Shown: in pieces, positions 1-7,949 of the stretch
Layout of the letters: the number at the start of each line of letters is the position of its first letter
How positions within the stretch are numbered: position 1 is the first letter of the stretch
Source of the DNA: an uncultured Erysipelotrichaceae bacterium
GTDB taxonomy: Bacteria > Bacillota_I > Bacilli_A > Erysipelotrichales > Erysipelotrichaceae
NCBI GenBank assembly: GCA_944326175.1
Contig: CALVCY010000024.1
Coordinates: forward strand, 1 to 23,144
Reading direction: 5' to 3'
Length of the DNA stretch: 23,144 bases
The notes under the pieces: generated by a model
The model's input: the letters and a program-made list of their open reading frames with translations, nothing else
Databases searched by the model: none
What the model was told of the DNA's origin: nothing
Position numbers and translations under genes: made by a program

Positions 1-1130
1 TACGCCTTGGGATGCAATCCCTTGGCTTCAAGACGCTGATGCACGACTTCCCGAACGACAGCGAATATCGTTGCAAACAACGGCACTCCAAGAAACATGC
101 CCAAAAAGCCGAACATACCGCCGAAAACCAAAATCGCAAACAAGATCCAAAATGGTTGAAGATCGGCGACTTTGCCCAAAATGATCGGTTCGATCACATT
201 GCCGTCGATCTGCTGGATCACCAAGATCATGATCACAAACGTCACACATTGCATCGGATCGACCAAAAATAATAAGATACCGCAGGGAATCGAGCCGAAG
301 ATCGGTCCAAAATACGGAATGATATTGGTCGTTCCAACGATCACGGCGATCATGGCTGCATAGTCCAACTGCAGCAATGAACATCCGATGAAAGTAGCGA
401 TCCCGACCAATAATGCATCCAATAATTTACCGGTGATGTAGCTATCAAACATACGGGCGGCAATACCGGTGATATTGACCAACTCGTCCGCGGCATTTTT
501 CGGTAACGTGGCATAGACGATCTTTTTGATCTGTAAGCCGAAGCGTTCCCGATCCAACAGATAGAAAAATGTCAGGAAAAAACCAAGGAAGATATTGATG
601 ATGGTCGATACCACCGCAATCGAATTGCTGACCAATGAAGGCAGATAATCGGTCGAATAATCGATGATGAAATTGACCAAATCATCCGTAAATTCGATCA
701 ACCATGTCATCAGATCCGCTAATAAAGGATAATCGATGACAGCCTTGTTGAAGATATCCGTTGCCGTTGAGATATACGCACTGATCGAAGATGCTGAGCG
801 GATCAATTCCGGGATCAGCAGCAACAGCAATAACGCAATGATCGAAATAAAGATCAATAGGGTCAAAACGACTGCCATTTTCCGTTGCGTTCGGCTTTTC
901 AATGGGAGTCGACTGGTCAGCTTCTCTTCCAATAGACGGGATAATGGCAGCATGCATAACGCCAGCAAAAGACCATAAAGAAATGGCGCAAAGATCCCAA
1001 GGATCTCACTCAAGACATGGACCACCTGATCAAAATGGGTAAAAACCAGGTAGAAACTGATCAATATCAGTCCAACGATGGTCCCAACCATGATATTCTG
1101 CCGCTTTTCCTGTGGTAATTTCTTCATCAT
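1..1130 (-). CDS. AI-2E family transporter (YtvI/PerM-like), 3' end cut by window
   Basis: The minus-strand frame is open from ATG 1130 to the left edge, giving at least 376 residues with no stop, so the C-terminus is missing. The protein begins MMKKLPQEKRQN, followed by repeated hydrophobic stretches (LILISFYLVF, FAPFLYGLLLALCMLPL, VVLTLLIFISIIALLLLLLIP). The later part contains the family-typical stretch around DYAAMIAVIVGTTNIIPYFG, then QQIDGNVIEPIILG and FGFLGVPLFATIFAVV. Family members are multi-pass permeases; some export autoinducer-2 and others are Na+/H+ antiporters, so the substrate cannot be assigned. The Shine-Dalgarno AGGTGG lies over the pcrA stop codon, seven bases upstream of the start, so the gene is probably co-transcribed and translationally coupled with pcrA. 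ATG 1127 is an equally plausible start. Confidence 0.88.
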   Translation of the reverse strand, partial: MMKKLPQEKRQNIMVGTIVGLILISFYLVFTHFDQVVHVLSEILGIFAPFLYGLLLALCMLPLSRLLEEKLTSRLPLKSRTQRKMAVVLTLLIFISIIALLLLLLIPELIRSASSISAYISTATDIFNKAVIDYPLLADLMTWLIEFTDDLVNFIIDYSTDYLPSLVSNSIAVVSTIINIFLGFFLTFFYLLDRERFGLQIKKIVYATLPKNAADELVNITGIAARMFDSYITGKLLDALLVGIATFIGCSLLQLDYAAMIAVIVGTTNIIPYFGPIFGSIPCGILLFLVDPMQCVTFVIMILVIQQIDGNVIEPIILGKVADLQPFWILFAILVFGGMFGFLGMFLGVPLFATIFAVVREVVHQRLEAKGLHPKA

Positions 1131-1137
1131 ATGCCAC

Positions 1138-3315
1138 CTAACTCTTCATTCTCGGGTGCAGCTGCTTCGCTGCAGCACCCAGTCGTTTCAATCCATGTGG
1201 CAAAGAAAATGCCACCTGAACGAATGGTCCTTCCACCTTTACGATGATACCATCTCCATATGTATCATGACTGACTTTCTGCCCCGGACGATATTTGACC
1301 ACTTTTCCTGTGGTCAAGACCATATCTTCCTTCTCTTCCCGATCCAGGATATGGTCTTCATACATCCGTGAAGGGGTATGGCGCATGATGGTGCGATTAT
1401 TGGCTTGTTCGCTCAATCCGGTATTTTCGATCACATCCGCACTGATCTCCTTGATGAATCGACTGGGCATGCGCGCGGATTGCAGTTGATAGGAAAAACC
1501 CTGACAATCGGTGATGAACAATCGTTTCTTGGCGCGGGTGAATGCCACATACGCTAAGCGACGTTCTTCCTCTTCGCCCCGATGCCCTTCATTCATCGCC
1601 CGTTCATTGGGAAACACCCCATCACTCATCCCTACGACAAATACCGTATCGAATTCCAATCCTTTGGCGGAGTGGACGGTCATCATGCGCAATGCATCCT
1701 CGTTTTTTTGATCATCTTTATCCCCATACAACGACACCATCTGTAAATATTCATCCAGATCACTGTCCGGATAGCGCAGCATGTAGGATTGCATGTCGTT
1801 CATCAATTCTTTTAAGTTTTCCAATCGATCCGTCTCCCGTTCACTTTCCAAAAGTGTGCGATAGCCACTGGTAGCTAAAACGTGATCCAATAATTCGATC
1901 ATGGTGTGATCCTGATGATAGATGATCCATGAGCGGACCATATTTTCAAAATCGACCAAGGTACTTTTGGCTTTGGACGAAACATCTGGGTTTAAGGAAA
2001 TGGCATCAAACATGGTCGAACCATGTTCTTGAGCACATGCCAACAATGCATCCAATGTCTTTTCACCGATGCCTCTTCGCGGCATATTGATGATCCGTTT
2101 GAATGCCAGATCATCGTGGGTCGTGACCATCCGCAAATACGCCAGTGCATTTTTGATTTCCGCACGTTCATAGAATTTCATCCCGCCATAGATCACATAC
2201 GGGATCCCCCGATCCAGCAATTCTTTTTCAAACTGGCGGGATAGATAGTTGGAACGGTAGAGGATGGCCATATCATGATAATCCAAACCATCCCGATGTA
2301 ATTTTTCCACGTTATCGAGCACATAACGGCTTTCAGCCTCTTCATTGGCACAGGAACAATGGATGATCTTATTGTCCGCTTTATTGTTCGTATACAGTTC
2401 TTTTTTGATCCGGTTTTTATTATGTTCGATCACCGAATTGGCCCCTTTGAGGATAACCGGGGTGGAACGGTAGTTTTCATTTAAGAAAATGGTTTGACAA
2501 TCGGGAAAATCGGAATCGAAGTGAAGGATGATATTCACATCGGCACCTCGCCAGGTATAGATGGTCTGATCCGGGTCACCGACGACACAAAGGTGGTTGG
2601 TGCGACCAGTCAAACGCTTGACCAGATCATATTCATAACGATCCACATCCTGGAACTCATCGACCATGATATGGCTGAACTTCCCTTGCCATTTGGCTTG
2701 GACCATCGGGAATCGATCGAACAGATGGATGGTTTCGATGATCAGATCATCGAAATCAAAGGCATAGATCTGTTTGAGGCGTTGCTGGTAAAACGCGTAG
2801 CATAGGGCTTTGTTTTTTTCATTGAGCATCACACCCGCATTGGCCAAGGCTTCATCGGGAGTGATCTTTGCATATTTATTATTGGCGATATAATTCAATA
2901 CCGTGTTGTAATTGAGGACTTTGACATCGATATCGTATTGGCGATAGGCTTCTTTGAGGATCGATTTTTGATCGTCTACGTCCGCAATGGTGAAATTACG
3001 GGGATAAGCGATCGCTTGGGCTTCCTGACGCAATATACGCACACATAGTGAATGGATGGTGGACAACCATACGCCATTTTGGTCACTGTCCAGCATCTTG
3101 GCGACCCGTTCATTCATTTCATTGGCCGCTTTATTGGTGAAGGTGATCCCCAATATTTTCCATGGTGCCACATGCATCTTGTCGATCAAATAAACGATGC
3201 GGGTGGTCAATACCCTGGTCTTACCACTGCCGGCACCGGCAATCAATCGTAAGATACGATTTTGGGATGTGACAGCGCTATATTGATTGGGATTGAGACC
3301 TTCCAGATAATTCAT
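1138..3315 (-). CDS. pcrA: ATP-dependent DNA helicase PcrA/UvrD
   Basis: This is a 725-residue superfamily 1A 3'-5' DNA helicase of normal family length, acting in repair, replication-fork rescue and transcription-coupled repair. All signature motifs are visible in order: Q motif around NPNQYSAV (residues 8-15), Walker A GAGSGKT (27-33), motif Ia ITFTNKAA, motif II VDEFQDVD, motif III GDPDQTIYTWRGA, motif IV LNENYRS, motif V MTVHSAKGLEFD and motif VI AYVAFTRAKKRLF. The C-terminus (VKYRPGQKVSHDTYGDG onward) is the Tudor-like module that binds RNA polymerase in PcrA. AGGAGA precedes the ATG. A promoter (TATAAT on the minus strand at 3348-3343) lies back to back with the vanR promoter. The usual neighbour ligA is absent; a membrane exporter follows instead. 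Confidence 0.97.
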   Translation of the reverse strand: MNYLEGLNPNQYSAVTSQNRILRLIAGAGSGKTRVLTTRIVYLIDKMHVAPWKILGITFTNKAANEMNERVAKMLDSDQNGVWLSTIHSLCVRILRQEAQAIAYPRNFTIADVDDQKSILKEAYRQYDIDVKVLNYNTVLNYIANNKYAKITPDEALANAGVMLNEKNKALCYAFYQQRLKQIYAFDFDDLIIETIHLFDRFPMVQAKWQGKFSHIMVDEFQDVDRYEYDLVKRLTGRTNHLCVVGDPDQTIYTWRGADVNIILHFDSDFPDCQTIFLNENYRSTPVILKGANSVIEHNKNRIKKELYTNNKADNKIIHCSCANEEAESRYVLDNVEKLHRDGLDYHDMAILYRSNYLSRQFEKELLDRGIPYVIYGGMKFYERAEIKNALAYLRMVTTHDDLAFKRIINMPRRGIGEKTLDALLACAQEHGSTMFDAISLNPDVSSKAKSTLVDFENMVRSWIIYHQDHTMIELLDHVLATSGYRTLLESERETDRLENLKELMNDMQSYMLRYPDSDLDEYLQMVSLYGDKDDQKNEDALRMMTVHSAKGLEFDTVFVVGMSDGVFPNERAMNEGHRGEEEERRLAYVAFTRAKKRLFITDCQGFSYQLQSARMPSRFIKEISADVIENTGLSEQANNRTIMRHTPSRMYEDHILDREEKEDMVLTTGKVVKYRPGQKVSHDTYGDGIIVKVEGPFVQVAFSLPHGLKRLGAAAKQLHPRMKS

Positions 3316-3342
3316 GCATTTCTCCTTTTGAATCGCGAAGGC

Positions 3343-3348
3343 ATTATA
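3343..3348 (-). promoter_or_regulatory. -10 box of pcrA promoter
   Basis: TATAAT reads on the minus strand 28 bases before the pcrA ATG, predicting a start of transcription near 3336 and a leader of about 20 bases that holds AGGAGA. No good -35 hexamer is visible at 16-18 bases, so the promoter may be weak. Confidence 0.5.
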
Positions 3349-3375
3349 CCATTGAATGGATCAAAACGAGTCGGA

Positions 3376-3403
3376 TTGACATGATCGATCTCATTATCAT
3401 AAA
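3376..3403 (+). promoter_or_regulatory. Candidate vanR promoter
   Basis: A consensus -35 box TTGACA (3376-3381) is followed 16 bases later by CATAAA (3398-3403), or 17 bases later by ATAAAT, as a weak -10. Transcription would start near 3410. The leader contains a 13-base perfect interrupted palindrome (ATGGTT-G-AACCAT, 3418-3430) and no clear Shine-Dalgarno sequence. Confidence 0.45.
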
Positions 3404-3417
3404 TTCGTAAGAATATT
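3404..3417 (+). promoter_or_regulatory. Candidate VanR-binding half site upstream of vanR
   Basis: TTCGTAAGAATATT overlaps the expected start of vanR transcription. It resembles the VanR recognition core as I recall it (TCGTANGAAA then T/A-rich). Its TCGT core also occurs in the 11-bp repeats ahead of vanW. A second, clear direct-repeat copy at this site is not visible, so autoregulation is an inference. Confidence 0.4.
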
Positions 3418-3437
3418 ATGGTTGAACCATTGTTACA

Positions 3438-4157
3438 ATGAAAACCATGAAAACAAATGATTCCATTCATATATTGGTATGTGATGATGAGATCGAGATC
3501 GCGGATCTTTTGGAAGTGATGCTGAAAAACGAAGGATATACCGTGGTCAAGACCAACACCGCCAATCAAGCCCTTGAAGCCATCCATAAACACGAATTCG
3601 ATCTGGCCGTGTTGGACGTGATGTTGCCGGATATGGATGGCTTCAAGTTATGTACCACCATCCGGCAACACCATTTCTTTCCCATCATCATGCTCACCGC
3701 GAGAGTTGATGATATGGATAAGATCACCGGACTTTCCATCGGTGCGGATGATTACATCACCAAACCCTTCAATCCTTTGGAAGTGATCGCACGGGTAAAG
3801 ACACAATTAAGACGGTTTACCCGTTATAATCGCAATCAAAATGAAATCAATGATGATCCAACCATCGATATCCGTGGTCTGACCATCAATAAATCGAGTC
3901 ATAAATGTCTTTTATATGGTCAACCGATCGATCTGACCCCGTTGGAATTCGATATCCTGTATTATCTAGCCAGCCATAAAGGCAAAGTCGTCTCTTCCGA
4001 AGCCTTGTTTGAATCCGTATGGGGTGAAGCGTATCTGGACAGTAACAACACGGTGATGGCCCATATCGCCCGCTTACGGGACAAACTCAACGAACCCAAA
4101 GGTCATCCACGATTCATCAAGACCGTTTGGGGTGTGGGGTATATGATCGATGAATAA
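3438..4157 (+). CDS. vanR: VanR-type response regulator (OmpR/PhoB family)
   Basis: This 239-residue response regulator has a receiver domain (residues 10-125) with the acidic pocket D16/D17, phosphoacceptor D60 in LDVMLPDMDGF and conserved K109 in ITKPFNP. A C-terminal winged-helix DNA-binding domain (about 140-239) contains LTPLEFDILYYLASHKG and ends TVWGVGYMID. In van systems the phosphorylated protein activates the resistance operon. The stop overlaps the vanS start by eight bases, so the two are coupled. No clear ribosome-binding site precedes ATG 3438; ATG 3447 is an alternative. The Van assignment rests on the downstream locus, since the domain pair alone is generic. Confidence 0.92.
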   Translation: MKTMKTNDSIHILVCDDEIEIADLLEVMLKNEGYTVVKTNTANQALEAIHKHEFDLAVLDVMLPDMDGFKLCTTIRQHHFFPIIMLTARVDDMDKITGLSIGADDYITKPFNPLEVIARVKTQLRRFTRYNRNQNEINDDPTIDIRGLTINKSSHKCLLYGQPIDLTPLEFDILYYLASHKGKVVSSEALFESVWGEAYLDSNNTVMAHIARLRDKLNEPKGHPRFIKTVWGVGYMIDE

Positions 4158-5265
4158 ATTAAAAAGTCAATTGACCCGTAAATTCTTTATCCAATATATC
4201 GTATCCGTCGTATTGTGGATCGTTGCCAGTGTGGTTTTGACCATATTGGGTGTGATCGTCGTGGCTTCGATCACCTGGCAACCGGGGATCGTGTGGGATC
4301 TGATCGCATTGGTTCGAGATTATTTTCCACTGTTTTATCTTTTGTTCCTATTTGTCGGTCTTGGTATCGTCACCTATTTTTCGATCCAAAAACCGATCCG
4401 TTATCTTAATGAAATGAGCGAATCCACGACGCAATTGATGAGCGATCCGCAAAAAGCGATCGTATTGTCGGATGATTTGAAGATCATCCAGGATCAGCTC
4501 AACGCATTGCGTATGGAATCGCTTGCCAATCAACAGCAAGCCGACGAAGCGAACCAACGAAAAAACAATCTGATCATGTATCTGGCTCATGATCTAAAAA
4601 CACCCCTGACCAGTGTGATCGGATATCTGTCCTTGTTGCATGATGAAGTCGATATCAGTGAGTCTACACGCAAACATTATCAGGATGTGGCATTGGATAA
4701 GGCGTATCGATTGGAAGCATTGATCAATGAATTTTTTGATATCACCCGATTCAATCTTTCGACTATGGAATATGACAATAAGATGATCTATATCAATCGT
4801 TTGGTGGAACAGGTGATCTATGAATTCAAGCCGATGTTGGAAGAGCATGGTTTGACCATGGATACGCATATGGATCCAGATATCTATGTCAATGGCGATG
4901 GCAATAAGCTTTCCAGGGTAATGGACAACGTGTTGAAAAATGCCGTGAATTATGCGGATGAACACTCCGTGATCTCATTGGATATCAAAAAAGAGGATCC
5001 AAATATGGTCATGACCATAACGAATACGGGTTCGACCATCGATCCACATAAATTAGAGCGGATCTTTGATCCGTTCTATCGTGCTGATGCGTCTAGAGCA
5101 AGTAAAAGTGGTGGCAGTGGATTAGGACTGGCCATCTGTAAGGAAATCATTGAACACTATGGTGGAACCATCCATGCAGACAGTTGTGACCATTTATTCA
5201 TCTTGACGATCACATTGCCGTTGGTAGAACCAATGGATCAAAACAAAGCGGAAGCATCCCTGTGA
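4150..5265 (+). CDS. vanS: VanS-type sensor histidine kinase
   Basis: This is a 371-residue membrane histidine kinase. Two membrane segments (about 17-41 and 60-79) enclose an outside loop of only about 18 residues, so there is no folded extracellular sensor domain. Next come a short linker with helical, coiled-coil-like sequence (about 105-140), the HisKA H-box LAHDLKTPLTSVIGYL with phospho-His H147, the N-box DNVLKNAVNYA (N264), an ITNTG G1-like motif, the F-box DPFYRAD and the G2 box GGSGLGLAICKEI. It would phosphorylate the VanR homologue encoded immediately upstream. Its last codons form the left arm of a terminator hairpin, so termination at 5281 starts inside the gene. Confidence 0.93.
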   Translation: MNKLKSQLTRKFFIQYIVSVVLWIVASVVLTILGVIVVASITWQPGIVWDLIALVRDYFPLFYLLFLFVGLGIVTYFSIQKPIRYLNEMSESTTQLMSDPQKAIVLSDDLKIIQDQLNALRMESLANQQQADEANQRKNNLIMYLAHDLKTPLTSVIGYLSLLHDEVDISESTRKHYQDVALDKAYRLEALINEFFDITRFNLSTMEYDNKMIYINRLVEQVIYEFKPMLEEHGLTMDTHMDPDIYVNGDGNKLSRVMDNVLKNAVNYADEHSVISLDIKKEDPNMVMTITNTGSTIDPHKLERIFDPFYRADASRASKSGGSGLGLAICKEIIEHYGGTIHADSCDHLFILTITLPLVEPMDQNKAEASL

Positions 5266-5281
5266 TCTTCCGCTTTGTTTT
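5240..5281 (+). terminator. Terminator/attenuator overlapping end of vanS
   Basis: A perfect 14-bp stem has left arm AAAACAAAGCGGAA (5240-5253) and right arm TTCCGCTTTGTTTT (5268-5281), with a 14-base loop holding the vanS stop codon. The right arm ends in T-rich sequence. It separates the regulator genes from the resistance genes and suggests independent expression of the two parts. Confidence 0.75.
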
Positions 5282-5313
5282 CGTCAGATTTTCGTCAGAT
5301 TTTCGTCAATTAT
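5281..5313 (+). promoter_or_regulatory. Three 11-bp direct repeats, probable VanR operator
   Basis: TCGTCAGATTT occurs at 5281-5291 and 5292-5302, followed by a degenerate third copy TCGTCAATTAT at 5303-5313. An exact 11-base period is typical of OmpR/PhoB-family dimer sites. The repeats lie about 63-95 bases upstream of the predicted vanW transcription start, the usual place for an activator, and share TCGT with the site before vanR. Confidence 0.65.
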
Positions 5314-5363
5314 CCTTCAGCAATGCATCACGCTTCCTTCAAACATGATCGAACCATCGTTTC

Positions 5364-5369
5364 TATACT
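5364..5369 (+). promoter_or_regulatory. -10 box of the vanW-G-XY-T operon promoter
   Basis: TATACT lies 27 bases before the vanW ATG. No recognisable -35 box is present at 16-18 bases upstream (the position holds AAACAT), which fits an activator-dependent promoter using the upstream repeats. A strong Shine-Dalgarno, AAAGGAGG (5381-5388), follows. Confidence 0.55.
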
Positions 5370-5396
5370 GTAAACCAAGTAAAGGAGGAATCGGAT

Positions 5397-6224
5397 ATGC
5401 ATCGCATACGCCTGACACAGATATTCCCATTTCTGTTACCACTACGGATCAAAACCAAGAAATGGTGGTTTTACCATAAGATGAAGAATGAATCCATCTA
5501 TGGTCTGACCAAAGATCATGAATATCTTGATCACATCGTCTATCAATATGATTTGCCGATGATCAATCCAAACAGCGGATATGATATTTGCTACCAATAC
5601 AACAAAGTCCATAACCTCAATATCGCTTCCGCTCCCTTGCAAAAGTTGATCATCAAACCCCATCAGATTTTTTCATTATGCCGCTTGATCCGCAATGCGG
5701 ATCAAGCGATCCCCTACAAAGATGGTTTGATCACGACAGATGAAACCACCAAACCCGCCTATGGCGGCGGGTTGTGTCAATTATCGAACATGTTATTTTG
5801 GGTCTTTCTCCACTCTCCACTAACGATCGTGGAACGATATCCCCATAACGTGGAAACGATCCCACAGGATCCTTATATGCCCTATGGTGTGGATGCCACG
5901 ATCGCGGAAGGATGGTGTGATCTTAAAGTACGCAATGATACAGATCACGTATATCAGATCGACATTGGATTTGATGATGCCAACATCATGCACGTGATAT
6001 TGCGCGCTGATGTCAAACCATCGTTATCGTATATGATCTATAACAAAAATCTTCATTATCATCACGAAGGAAAACATCTGATGCAATCGGTGGATGTGAT
6101 GCGACGGATCAAGGATGGTCCAACCATCAAAGATGAATATCTGTATACCAATCATTGTGAAATTGGTTATCCATTAACTGATGCACATACCCATCTAAAC
6201 ATTGGTCAGATCATGGAGGAATGA
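5397..6224 (+). CDS. vanW: VanW-family protein
   Basis: The 275-residue product matches the VanW accessory family found in VanB- and VanG-type clusters, whose biochemical role is unknown. The family core is visible as PAYGGGLCQLSNMLFWVFLHSP (about residues 125-146), followed by ERYPHNVETIP and a region with DATIAEGWCDLKVRNDT. No signal peptide or clear membrane segment is present; the N-terminus is basic and aromatic (KTKKWWFYHKMK). AAAGGAGG with an 8-base spacing precedes ATG 5397. As first gene of the operon it carries the ligase's ribosome-binding site in its last codons. Confidence 0.9.
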   Translation: MHRIRLTQIFPFLLPLRIKTKKWWFYHKMKNESIYGLTKDHEYLDHIVYQYDLPMINPNSGYDICYQYNKVHNLNIASAPLQKLIIKPHQIFSLCRLIRNADQAIPYKDGLITTDETTKPAYGGGLCQLSNMLFWVFLHSPLTIVERYPHNVETIPQDPYMPYGVDATIAEGWCDLKVRNDTDHVYQIDIGFDDANIMHVILRADVKPSLSYMIYNKNLHYHHEGKHLMQSVDVMRRIKDGPTIKDEYLYTNHCEIGYPLTDAHTHLNIGQIMEE

Positions 6225-6225
6225 T

Positions 6226-7263
6226 ATGCAACCCATTACTTTATTTTTTGGAGGAAATTCCAGTGAACATTTGATTTCCTGTCAAAGTGCCTACTGTGTA
6301 TATTTAAGTGGATCAAACCAAAATATCCCATTGAACGTTGTGGCGATCGACAAAGATGGAAAGTGGTTTTATATCCCATCCATCCATCATCCGTTTACGG
6401 ATGATGGATGGAAAAAGGATGCCCATTATCCGGTTCAATTGAACATGGATCCAACCACACCATCTTTGGTTACAACCATGGATGGTCAAACCAAGCAATT
6501 GCCTCTAACCAAAGCATTGATCATCATGCATGGTCAAAATGGAGAAGATGGGCGTTTGCAGGGGTTATTGGAACTGTTGAATGTCAAGGTCATTGGCTGC
6601 GGTTGTCTTGCCAGTGCGTTATGCATGGACAAATACCGTTCCCATCAATTGGTACGATCCATCGGCATCGATACTGCAGATACCCGCTTGATCCATACGG
6701 ATCAGGCATATGATCTTACTTCCATCATCTATGGTTTAACCTATCCCCTGTTTGTTAAACCCAATAAAGCCGGCAGTTCGATGGGGATCAGCAAAGTCAA
6801 TGATCAAAATGAATTGATCCATGCCATCGAGATCGCAAAAGGATATGACAACGATGTGATCGTGGAATCCACGATCGATGGATGTGAAGTGGGTGTTGGG
6901 ATATTGCAGTGTCGCTATGGTTTGCTCATGGGCAGTGTGGATATGATCAAGATTCAGGATGATTTCTATGATTTTAATGAAAAGTATCATGGTCATACCA
7001 GCACGATCTTAAATCCAGCACCCCTGTCATCATCTTTGGTGCAAACCATTAAAGAAAAAGCAAAGCAGATCTATGACATATTGGATTGTCATGGGTTTGC
7101 ACGGATCGATTTGTTTTTGACCAAAGAAAACACGATCGTATTCAACGAAGTGAATACGATCCCGGGAATGACCGATCATTCCCGCTATCCGGGCATGATA
7201 GCGCATGCCGGGATCAATTTTGACGGACTCGTTCGTTTATTATGTGATGAAAGGATGGTATGA
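6226..7263 (+). CDS. vanG: D-alanine--D-serine ligase (VanC/E/G type)
   Basis: This 345-residue ATP-grasp ligase would make D-Ala-D-Ser for cell-wall precursors with low glycopeptide affinity. Family motifs are LFFGGNSSEH (7-15), MHGQNGEDGRLQGLLELL (101-118), GCGCLASALCMDKYRSHQL (124-142), KPNKAGSSMGISK (178-190), GFARIDLF (290-297) and NEVNTIPGMTDHSRYP (307-322). The omega-loop region reads YDFNEKY, and the C-terminal motif SRYP. Phe250 and Arg320 correspond to the Phe250/Arg322 pair reported for D-Ser selection in VanC2 (recalled); ordinary Ddl has Tyr and no such Arg. Start ATG 6226 is chosen because GGAGGA lies five bases upstream; an earlier TTG at 6202 is less likely. A strong hairpin lies at 6379-6412. 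Whether it is closest to VanG, VanC or VanE needs a tree. Confidence 0.92.
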   Translation: MQPITLFFGGNSSEHLISCQSAYCVYLSGSNQNIPLNVVAIDKDGKWFYIPSIHHPFTDDGWKKDAHYPVQLNMDPTTPSLVTTMDGQTKQLPLTKALIIMHGQNGEDGRLQGLLELLNVKVIGCGCLASALCMDKYRSHQLVRSIGIDTADTRLIHTDQAYDLTSIIYGLTYPLFVKPNKAGSSMGISKVNDQNELIHAIEIAKGYDNDVIVESTIDGCEVGVGILQCRYGLLMGSVDMIKIQDDFYDFNEKYHGHTSTILNPAPLSSSLVQTIKEKAKQIYDILDCHGFARIDLFLTKENTIVFNEVNTIPGMTDHSRYPGMIAHAGINFDGLVRLLCDERMV

Positions 7264-7949
7264 CCATGAATATGGATATGATACTGATCAATGATCACTA
7301 TGGTTTGAACCATGATATTCCATTGGATCTAAAAGAATATACACTCCATTATCAACCGGTCAGTTTACGCGCTGACATCATGGATCTATTGGTTAAAACC
7401 ATCCATGAAATGGATATGAGCGATGATCTGACTTTGGTCAGCGGTTACCGCTCGATCCAAAGTCAGATCGATACCTGGGATTATTGCATCCACCATCATG
7501 GATTGGACTATACCAAACACTATGTCGCTAAACCAGGTCATAGTGAACACCATACGGGTTTAGCCATCGATATTGGTTCGACCATGGAGAATATCGATTA
7601 TATCGCACCATTATTGTACGATAATGATTCGACCCGAGCATTCAAAGAAAAACTGTATGATATCGGATTCATCCTACGTTATCCATCGGATAAGGAACAT
7701 ATCACCCAGATATCTTCTGAACCATGGCACTTCCGCTATATTGGTCCATACCACAGTCGCTATGTGATGGACCATGGATACTGTTATGAAGAATATATCG
7801 ACCTATTGAAACAACATGGTCCAAGCGATCCTTTAACGATTTCGAATCATGTGGTGTCCTATGGCGTGAATGATCCAACCCATATCCACCATGGTCAAAC
7901 CATCCATTTCGTGCATGAAGGCTTTTATGTCATTACCGAAACAAAGTGA
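7260..7949 (+). CDS. vanXY: VanXY-like D,D-dipeptidase/D,D-carboxypeptidase
   Basis: This 229-residue zinc peptidase of the VanY/M15B type is predicted to be cytoplasmic, as no signal peptide or membrane anchor is present. Zn and catalytic residues are H97 and D104 in SEHHTGLAID, E154 and H157 in EPWHFRY. SGYRS (61-65) is the substrate-loop motif. In VanC/E/G systems one protein cleaves both D-Ala-D-Ala and the pentapeptide terminal D-Ala, sparing D-Ser-ended products. A tail of about 40 residues after the catalytic fold is longer than I expect for VanXYC. The start overlaps the ligase stop (ATGA), with AAGG upstream, and the racemase start lies inside its end, so all three are coupled. Confidence 0.87.
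   Translation: MTMNMDMILINDHYGLNHDIPLDLKEYTLHYQPVSLRADIMDLLVKTIHEMDMSDDLTLVSGYRSIQSQIDTWDYCIHHHGLDYTKHYVAKPGHSEHHTGLAIDIGSTMENIDYIAPLLYDNDSTRAFKEKLYDIGFILRYPSDKEHITQISSEPWHFRYIGPYHSRYVMDHGYCYEEYIDLLKQHGPSDPLTISNHVVSYGVNDPTHIHHGQTIHFVHEGFYVITETK

Noticed and set aside
1150..1185. Imperfect hairpin at the end of pcrA as a terminator
   Set aside because: The arms are mismatched, there is no T run, and the next gene's ribosome-binding site overlaps the pcrA stop, implying read-through.
3316..3437. Riboswitch or structured leader before vanR
   Set aside because: The leader is only about 28 bases and contains just the common short palindrome.
5281..5313. CRISPR-like or mobile-element repeat
   Set aside because: Eleven-base units without spacers directly ahead of a regulated promoter fit a response-regulator operator better.
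6202..6225. Upstream TTG start for the ligase
   Set aside because: ATG 6226 has GGAGGA five bases upstream and gives the expected N-terminus next to the LFFGGNS motif; the TTG has no ribosome-binding site.
6226..7263. D-Ala-D-Lac (VanA/VanB-type) ligase or housekeeping Ddl
   Set aside because: The DFNEKY and SRYP motifs match the D-Ser ligase group, and there is no VanH-type dehydrogenase nearby.
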